DNA from: Adenophora triphylla var. japonica
Lineage: Eukaryota; Streptophyta; Magnoliopsida; Asterales; Campanulaceae
DNA: 64,000 bases
Reading direction: 5' to 3'
NCBI GenBank assembly: GCA_022495995.1
Contig: JAFEMH010007536.1
Location: 1 to 64,000, forward strand
A model generated the notes under the pieces. The model saw only the letters and a program-made list of their open reading frames with translations. It was not told the origin of the DNA and did no database searches. Position 1 is the first letter of the stretch, and each line of letters starts with the position of its first letter. Of the stretch, positions 56,902 through 64,000 are shown in pieces. A program made the translations under genes and the position numbers.

Positions 56902-58752
56902 TGTGATGATGTACCCGATTTTTGAAATCAAACGGAGTCGCCACGCCGTTTTTGTTTTAAGGGCCAAAACTTTGAAAAAAGCCCGATATCAGAGATTTAG
57001 GTTCGGAGGTCATGTTACGCGCCGGGAAGGACGTTAGTGTGCACCCGGAATGCCTCGTAAAACGAGTCTTCCAAGCTGAAAATCATTTGTGTGTGTGTGT
57101 GTGTTTTGGCCAAAATAACTTGAAACTCAGAAAAGTAAAAATTGTGATATCTTTTTAAGACTTTAAACTGATCCCATGATTTTTTGGGTGATTTTTGGGT
57201 TGAGATTTGGAACTCAAAAGATTTTTGGAAGTTAAAAACCATTTCTGCCAGAATGAAAAAAGCAGTTGACCCTTGACTTTGAAATGGACTTTAGGGCTTG
57301 AAAACTCCAGAATCTGGGAAAAGTCCGGGAATGAAAAATGTTCAAAACACCTTAAAAAAGGTTTCTGTAAAAGAACTTTTCATTTTGGAGATGATTTGAG
57401 GGGTCAAAACTTCTGTAAATCTCAGATATGAAATCTGGATTTCCAGAAGCTGATGAACTGACCTTTAAAAGAAAATTTGAAAAAAGGAGTTTTACTCACG
57501 CAAAAAATAAAGTAAAAATATGTTTGGAAAGATCTGGATGTTGGCTACAAAAAGTATTTTGTAGTCAATACCAAATTCCAAGTTTATCTATGTCCAAAAA
57601 ATTAGACCATGGACTGAGGTCTGAGAAAATTGCTACTGGACAGCAACTTCTCAAGAAAGAAAATATGATTTTAAAGGGGGTTTTGCATCCATGCTTGTCC
57701 CCATTTCCCTAGGTTTTGATTAGTGATCACTTGACATTTTAGTGGTGAATCAACTATATCAAACCATCCTTGGGGTACATTAGGACTAAGCACTTCATTT
57801 GCTTGGGAAGGGGAATTTTATCCTTTGAAAATGAGATTTGATGTATGAAAATGATTTTTAGGGTTTTGAAAATGTGTTTTCTTTGCAAGAAAGTAAGAAC
57901 ACTTTGAAAATAATGTAGATCCTTGTAGAAGATCATCCATGGAGATGAACTTCCATGGTGATCTTCTTGGATCTAAAGCAAGAAGATGAATAAACTACAT
58001 TTTGTAGCTTGAAAATGCATGCATGGATGAATTTTAGGGTAAGGAGAGGGAGGTTATACCTATCTTCCTTGTGTTTTGTGTTTGAAGGCTTGAATGTGAG
58101 AGTGTTTAAGGCTTGAATATGAGAGTGTTTGAGGGTGTTTAGTGGTTGATGATTTGAGTTGGTTAAAGAGAAAACAAGTAGATAACAATGAAGTCCTCTA
58201 TGTTTTCTCTCTAATCCTCCTCCTATAGGGTGATTTGAGCTTGGATTGGTGTATGTATGAGAGTATGTATGAGAGTGATTTGAAGTGTTTGTGAGTGAGT
58301 GAGATTTGGGAAAGATTGAGAGAAAATGGTGGCAATCTATGGATTCCCACCGTTTTCTCTCTCTATATTTCGCCGCAGTTTCGTTGTCGTGATCAAATTG
58401 TGTTGTGTAAACCGAGAGAGGAGGGTTCAATTTATAGCCCTCTAAAATTGACAAACATGTCCGCGCGATATGATTGGATGCTGTGCACTGTTCATTAATT
58501 ACGGCTTCAAGCTTTGGACAGAAGAATAAAATTCAAAAATCCAATAGCTTATGTTTTTCAACTTGCCCAATTCGAATTTTTCTTATTTCTTTTGCTTTTT
58601 GAGATTCTTTTCTTGGTTTAACTTTAAATGGCAATGCCCATTTTACCCTTACTTTATTAGAAAAGTTAGGAATGTTAGGAATGTTAGTAATGTTATAACT
58701 TTCGTTAATTTTCTAACGAAAATGCTAACAAGCTCAAATTGGAGCACTTACA
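56902..58752 (-). repeat. 5' LTR of the Tat-like element
   Basis: Starts TGTGATGATG and ends CACTTACA. The perfect TSD GCCGC (58753-58757) follows. Confidence 0.93.
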
Positions 58753-59520
58753 GCCGCGAGGTTTTTTTTTTTTTTAATTCCTCGACACGTGTCGACCAAT
58801 CTTTAAAGGGCAATTTGGTCATTTCCATTAAATTTAAAATTTAGTCATTTCCATAAAATTTTAAATTTTAAAATTTAAATTTAAAATTTAAAATTTAAAA
58901 TTTAAAATTTAAAATTTAAAATTTAAAATTTAAAATTTAAAATTTAAAATTTAAAATTTAAAATTTAAAATTATTTAAGTGTGAAGTATTTTTTTATTAT
59001 AAATGATAATGATAATAATATTAATTTTACTAATTATAAAAATAAAGAATATAAAATACAATAAAAGTGATGGGGTATAGGATAATGAGTTGAAAGGGGT
59101 AATATGGTTATTGAGTTTATTTTAGTTCGATACATCATACAATTTATTTATTTTATTAAAGAAAATTGAATCATAGTAAATAAAGTATAATTACTTTTAT
59201 TAACAATTACTCAAATAAAGTGGATAGTAAATGATTTATTTCATTTCTTATTTTTTTATTGGTTAAAATTATGAGAGTCGTTAATTACACGGGCCTAAAG
59301 AGGCGCGTGAATGCATTAGTTTTTTTTTAGTTGTTTATTTTTCATGGTCTTTTTAGTAAAAAATTAAATAAGTGTGAAATATTTATTTTTAATTATAAAT
59401 GATGATAATAATAATAATAATAATAATAATAGTAATAATAATAATAATAATAATAATTTTACTAATCATAAAAATAAAGAATATAAAATAAAATAAAAGT
59501 GGTGGGGTATAGAATGATGA
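58753..59520 (+). mobile_element. Helitron E, right piece
   Basis: Resumes after TSD with GAGG then poly-T, CGACACGTGTCGACC, and later GGTATAGGATAATGAGTTG and GGTAATATGGTTATTGAG, collinear with Helitrons A and D. No 3' CTAG hairpin found. Confidence 0.55.
58852..58972. repeat. (AAAATTT)n heptanucleotide repeat
   Basis: About 16 units, regular after the first 30 bp, inside Helitron E. Confidence 0.95.
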
Positions 59521-59897
59521 GTTGGAATAGTGTTGAATATATATTTAATATTAATAATTATATATGTATATTTCATAAAAAAATTTTCTCTTTAAATAGA
59601 GACTTATTTCATTTGATTTCGACAAAGAAAAAAAATCATCTTTTTTAAATATAAATTTGTTAATTATCCTTTACTAATTTTTTAATTTCTTTTGAGTGAA
59701 AATTAATTAAGTGTAAAGTAATTTTTTTAATTTTTTAATTATAAATGATAATAAAAAAATTTCTCTTTTCTTCATTTATTATTTTCAATTTTTTTTTCAC
59801 CAACAGTCATAATTTTTTTTCTCTTTAAATAGAGACTTCTTTTATGTGATTAGGGTAATAATATGAGGGAAAGATTGGCCAAATATGTAAGCTACCC
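59340..59897. repeat. Further Helitron-interior copies and (AAT)n
   Basis: (AAT)n at 59405-59455; CTCTTTAAATAGAGACTT twice (59590, 59820), each a copy of the same Helitron-A interior word; GTGGTGGGGTATAG near 59500. Confidence 0.6.
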
Positions 59898-61750
59898 TGT
59901 GAGGACCCCGACCCGGAACCTACACGTGTCCCGAGCTGGAGCGTCCTCGAACTAACCCAAAGATCCTAAACTTTTAAAACTTTGATTTAACTTTCAAACA
60001 TACACAAAACCATTTTAAAATAACTCTACTCCTTTCCTCATTGGAGGAAGAGTTGACCAACCTTGAAAATAATAAACGGTTTTAGTTACAAAAAGATATC
60101 GAATATAAAATAGAGTTAAAGTTTATGAATACAAACCCTTTAAAAAGAATTATGCCAAAATACACATTCTACACCAACCTATACATAACCCGACAATTCC
60201 CAAAATACCACTTAAACTCCTTTCCGCCCTTACTTGGTCGGTCCAATTGCCCTCGGATCTAAAACATTAAAGGGAGAGGGGTGAGAATAAATCTCAAAGC
60301 TAAGCTATTATGAATGCAAAGAATATGCCATATAAGATGCAACACATAACAAGTTGCATACAACACATTGGAAAAGTCAGAACACCTTACATTACCTTGG
60401 TTTACCTTTTTCCCCGTCCGAACATTAGTCGCACAACATTGGGTATAATAATACTCCAATCTTAAGCTGAGCCGCTTAAGCAATACTCACATCTTATAAG
60501 ACCCAGTTTTCTGGGAACCAAATAAGATAGTAGCAACTCAGTAAGGCTTTTGGCTCAATACAGATGCTATAACCCCAATCCGTGGCCACAGTGAGGACGG
60601 CCATGTGTATAACATAATCCGATCACATTAGGTCACACTTCCATAATTGATCGTATTATGTTATACCCCAATATCACCGATTAAACACATTATCAAGCAC
60701 ATACTAGTTACTTGAAATATAATCCACAAAGGGGATAAGCAACATAGCCACATGGTAAAATATACTCATGCTCAACCAACATCATAGTGCAACATTTAGG
60801 TAATACACTACGCATAACATAATCAATGAATATGAAATCAAATGAGGTAACAATACAACCTGATAATCCACACTTAGGATAATATAATAACATGTTAAAT
60901 AATCCACCAAGGGGATAAGCAATATAACAACATCTCATAAACAATTCCCGTATAGTCATTACACAACCTCGGATAACCTTAATAAGAGTTCATGATCTAC
61001 CTCCCAAGTTTGAACTACATATGGTGAAGTACGAATCAAGCTTAATAACCAATTTCCTGACAATATTCTATATTACAAGGTCTTTATAGGAATTCATGTT
61101 AAATTTATCAAGTTGGGGTTACATTGATAAAGCTAAATAAGATTACCAACAATTTCTGATTCAGACTTAACGTGCTTCCGTAGTTCCGTAGTAACCCACC
61201 ATTAAGGTGTCATTAAGTGATACAATTGTTCTAAGTATAACCTAGGTTAAAAGGATTAATTCATATCCGGAAAGGTTAGATTCCAAACTTTATTTTGGTT
61301 AAGGATCATACTAGGAGGTTACTAGTGAAAATTCAAATAAACAGTGGAACCGGGCCAAACCTCCCGCCAACACGGGCGATCGTTTCATACCTCTGGGCGA
61401 CCGCCCAAGAGGGTTTTTAGCAAGGATGAGATTCTCGCATGACGGGCGGCCGCCCAAGCCCCCATGGGGGACCGCCCAAGGCGATTTCCAAAGACAATTA
61501 AATTTCTAACTCTTTCTTCTTAGCTTCAATCCCTTTTCCTTTTCTCTACTTTAAATTCAAGAACACCCAAAGGATTTCTTAGTCTTACCAAGTTCATCCT
61601 AACTCATGTAAACCCAAGATAAAGGAAACCTAGATTATTTATCCCTAAATATTCCATCCATTTCATTTCCTCTAAATCATCTTTCAAGAACATTATCTTC
61701 AACCCATCTCATTCATCAATCGTCCACTTCCATTAAAGTTTCCAAGGCAT
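59898..61750. repeat. LTR-like repeat (possible solo LTR) with GC motif pairs
   Basis: Begins TGTGAGGACCCCGACCCGGA, a common start of plant Ty3/gypsy LTRs. The right limit is unclear. Internal duplication of AATCCACAAAGGGGATAAGC (60721 and 60900). GC-rich motifs GGGCGACCGCCC (61395-61406) and GGGCGGCCGCCC (61444-61455). No coding. Confidence 0.5.
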
Positions 61751-61758
61751 GAAATAAC

Positions 61759-62602
61759 TGTTTGACAAATGCTATGGCTTCTTTAAGACTTAACGGAAAA
61801 ACCGACAAAGAAAAGTAATCTGAGATTGAAAAACAAAAGAATTTAAGTCGAGTCTTCAGTATTTAATACAATCTCCGTAAGAGTTATTTGTCCCGCACTG
61901 GTGCTTACGGTTGTATGACAAAACTCTAGTAAGATAAAACGACTTACTATTAGTTATAAGGAGCACTCCAATATAACTAATCTAACGAACAACAAAGGTT
62001 TTAGAACTTTGGACTTGAAAGATTGAATGCAACAATATGCAATGATTCGGGTATGTTAATCTATCTCTCTAGAGGGTAAAAGGCTCAATGACCGTATGTT
62101 ATATTGAAATTCGGAGGGAAACTATTTAAAAGAAGTTAAAGGGTTCATGGTCGTTTCACTCCAAGAGGTGCCAAACCCGTTCAAAATCCGAGCACGAGCG
62201 CGGCCGCTCTTGTCTTGAGCGCGACCGCGCCGGCATCCCGAGACCAAGCCATGATTTTCTTAAAATCAGCGCGGCCGCTCTAGGCCGGAGCGCGACCGCG
62301 CCGAAGCCCGTAACCGAAAGGTCACGAAAACCTGAGAACAGCCAGACCCAAAACTAATTTGGATCACCCAAGTCAACCCAAGTTAACTTTAACCCTTTAT
62401 TTAACTTCCGTTAAGTTACAAAAACACTTGTCATTAATCCTCATTCACCCTAAATGGTTTTAGAGACATTAAAGAAGTATAATAATCTACAACAAATGTA
62501 GAATATAATTTGTAACTAGTTCCGTTAACACATAATCGAACTTCCGTTAGAAACTAGATCAACGTTAAGTTAAACTTAACTTTCCGTTATCCATTTCCAA
62601 CA
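61759..62602 (-). repeat. copia-2 3' LTR
   Basis: The right end ATTTCCAACA is certain (next to the polypurine tract). The left end TGTTTGACAAAT is the best candidate. GC motif pairs at 62196-62302. Shares layout with the copia-1 LTR (CCGT..AAGAG..TTTGTCCC near 61877). Confidence 0.65.
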
Positions 62603-62614
62603 ATCCCCCACATG
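62603..62614 (-). promoter_or_regulatory. copia-2 polypurine tract
   Basis: CATGTGGGGGAT on the minus strand, directly before LTR start TGTTGGAAAT. Confidence 0.75.
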
Positions 62615-63323
62615 AATGACAATTAATGCATGAATGCAATTTCGTCCAAAGTTCCGGCGAACTATTATTACATCGGGATAGATAGCTTGTGGCCTTGAAT
62701 CTTCCCTAGTGAAATATTATCTGATATACTAGCCATTTGGTAGCGAGTCGCTTTGAACCAGCCGACTGTCAGTGTATACCAAGACAATAATACTCACATA
62801 ATAACAGCTCTAACAATTGTTGTTCTCACGTTTTGTCCATTTTGGCCCCGGACCGTATCTCATTCATAAGCGTTCATTTAAAGGCGGCCTAATTACCTCT
62901 CACTTATATAGGTGATTCTCACTATAAGGAGTATCATGCACTACTCCACCCGTAGGTATAGAAATCATTAAAAGTTTTCTCAACTTACCCTTACCACTGC
63001 TGTATGTGCTTGTACTTGGATGTTCTGGGAATGAGTATTCAACATCTCCAAAGTTAATAAACCGAGTTGTTGTTTCCAAGTAACTCTACTAGAACTTATA
63101 ACTTGGTTGTCTCTATTGAACCAAGGGCCCGGGATCTCCATTTCTCAAGGCCGAGTGTCCGCTATAAGTTCTTTTGTTGTGGGTTTTAAACCCATTCCCT
63201 TAACAGCTTATACAGCTTGATCTCTATTTATACCTTTGGTAAATGGATCCGCTAAGTTATCACATGATTTTACATAATCAATGGTGATAACGCCTATTCT
63301 TGATCAACTGTCTAATGGTATTG

Positions 63324-63354
<31 letters not shown>

Positions 63355-63483
63355 CGTGCATACTATTCTCGTGCCCTTCCAATTGCCGATTGACTATCAC
63401 AATGGATTAGTACAAAGCAGTAATGTGTTTGTTCCAACAAGGAACATCCTCCAGAAGTTCTTAAGCCATTCTCGCTTTCTTCC

Positions 63484-63723
63484 TCAGCCTTTATCTAACG
63501 CGATAAACTCGCATTCCATCGTGATCTGGCTATACACGTTTGTTTGGAGGATTTCCATGACACCGCTTCCTCCACCTATAGTGAATACATATCCACTTGT
63601 GGATTTAGAGTCTTTCGTGTCCGATATCCAATTGGCATCACAAGATCCTTCTAATACCGCCGGATATTTATTGTAAAGTATCCTATGGTTTAATGTATAC
63701 TTTAAATATCTTAGTACTCTCAT
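63484..63723 (-). pseudogene. copia-2 RNase H
   Basis: Encodes [40 protein letters not shown] and [11 protein letters not shown], the complete copia RNase H set (D..D..E). Open for 79 codons, but the frame after YVFTIGGG departs from consensus (MEILQTNV), so probably frameshifted. Confidence 0.8.
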
Positions 63724-63762
63724 TAGTGCTTTCCAATGATCAAGATTAGATTGCTTGTGAAC

Positions 63763-64000
63763 CTACTTAGTTTGCTCACCGAATATGCAATGTCCGGACG
63801 AGTACAATTTGTTAAGTACATCAGATCGCCAATTATTCTTGCATATTCCAATTGAGAAACCGGGTTCCCTTTGTTCTTGGCTAAATGTAGAGCCAAGTCT
63901 ACAGTGTCTTAGCCGGAGGGTCATCAAAGACATTGAATTTCCGAAGAACATTCTCTAGGTAATGGGATTGTGAAAGAACTAATCCTTCGTATGTTCTAGA
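63763..64000 (-). pseudogene. copia-2 reverse transcriptase C-terminus (partial)
   Basis: Pieces corresponding to the copia RT/RNase H connection (ICKNNWRSDVLNKLYSSGHC, where the family has YARIIGSLMYLTNCTRPD) in a shifted frame. Cut by the window end. Confidence 0.6.

Larger units (their letters stand above)
42078..58752 (-). mobile_element. Ty3/gypsy Tat/Ogre-like LTR retrotransposon, non-autonomous, 16.7 kb
   Basis: Two LTRs of about 1.85 kb (42078-43925 and 56902-58752) match at roughly 98% by eye and are flanked by the perfect 5-bp duplication GCCGC. The PBS TGGCGACTCCGCTGGGGATA is read on the minus strand, so the element runs right to left. Tat/Ogre elements are known for tRNA-Arg priming with this type of PBS, long LTRs and tandem repeats in the 3' region, all seen here. 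The interior shows frameshifted gag-like pieces, partly in duplicate, but no protease, RT or integrase, so it would depend on another element. Inserted in Helitron E. Confidence 0.85.
61759..64000 (-). mobile_element. Ty1/copia element copia-2, 3' part, leaves the window
   Basis: 3' LTR 61759-62602, polypurine tract, RNase H at 63484-63723 and the end of RT from 63763. Minus strand. 62615-63480 is the untranslated 3' region. Confidence 0.8.

Noticed and set aside
42078..58752. The two 1.85-kb near-identical blocks as a segmental duplication
   Set aside because: Perfect 5-bp GCCGC duplication, TG...CA ends and an adjacent PBS show they are LTRs.
58852..58972. Interstitial telomere repeat
   Set aside because: The unit lacks the GGG block of plant telomeres.

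Overview
This is a nuclear segment of an AT-rich dicot plant genome, probably a core eudicot. I lean towards an asterid, but the sequence does not prove it. The evidence is two intronless dirigent-protein genes of the DIR-a type, many Stowaway MITEs with CTCCCTCCGTCCC ends, plant-type Helitrons, and Ty1/copia and Ty3/gypsy (Tat/Ogre-like) elements. There are no operons, rRNA genes or organellar genes. Real protein-coding content is small: the dirigent genes at 6334-6903 and 15191-15751 (both minus strand, about 8.3 kb apart) and a candidate first exon at 5538-5698. Nearly everything else is transposon sequence, much of it nested.

Layout. 1-5188: decayed minus-strand Ty1/copia element with its 5' LTR at the right. 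5189-5790: candidate intron, exon 1 and 5' UTR of an interrupted gene. 6.3-16 kb: the two dirigent genes separated by Stowaway MITEs, a long-TIR MULE that may carry captured GC-rich sequence (10309-11843) and other small elements. 16-22 kb: repeat cluster, two hAT-like elements with 8-bp target duplications (one carrying a pectate-lyase fragment), a Tourist-like MITE and minisatellites. 22.1-24.2 kb: Helitron A. 24.2-28.9 kb: nested MITEs, mini-Helitrons and a TRIM. 29.2-39.05 kb: two tandem, same-orientation non-autonomous Helitrons (B and C). 39-42 kb: paralogous copy of the 22-26 kb flanks, then Helitrons D and E. 42078-58752: a 16.7-kb Ty3/gypsy Tat-like element with 1.85-kb LTRs and a perfect GCCGC target duplication, inserted into Helitron E. 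59.9-61.75 kb: an LTR-like GC-motif repeat. 61759-64000: 3' part of a second minus-strand copia element.

The window contains many of its own controls. At least seven transposon insertions have a matching unoccupied site in a paralogous sequence elsewhere in the window, which fixes their boundaries to the base. The most unusual signals are: (1) a perfect GGCGCGTG-N5-CACGCGCC palindrome in four Helitron-family copies, with an invariant stem and a different five-base centre in each; (2) a foldback element at 30111-30507 whose arms each carry two strong CGCG-centred palindromes around an array of GGATATCC sites; (3) a repeated predicted hairpin in the Tat-like element whose inner stem changes sequence but still pairs; (4) three different minisatellites side by side in the 3' region of that same element.

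The two dirigent proteins would be secreted and would act in the apoplast on monolignol-derived radicals (lignan formation or related coupling). Nothing else in the window is a recognisable partner for them.
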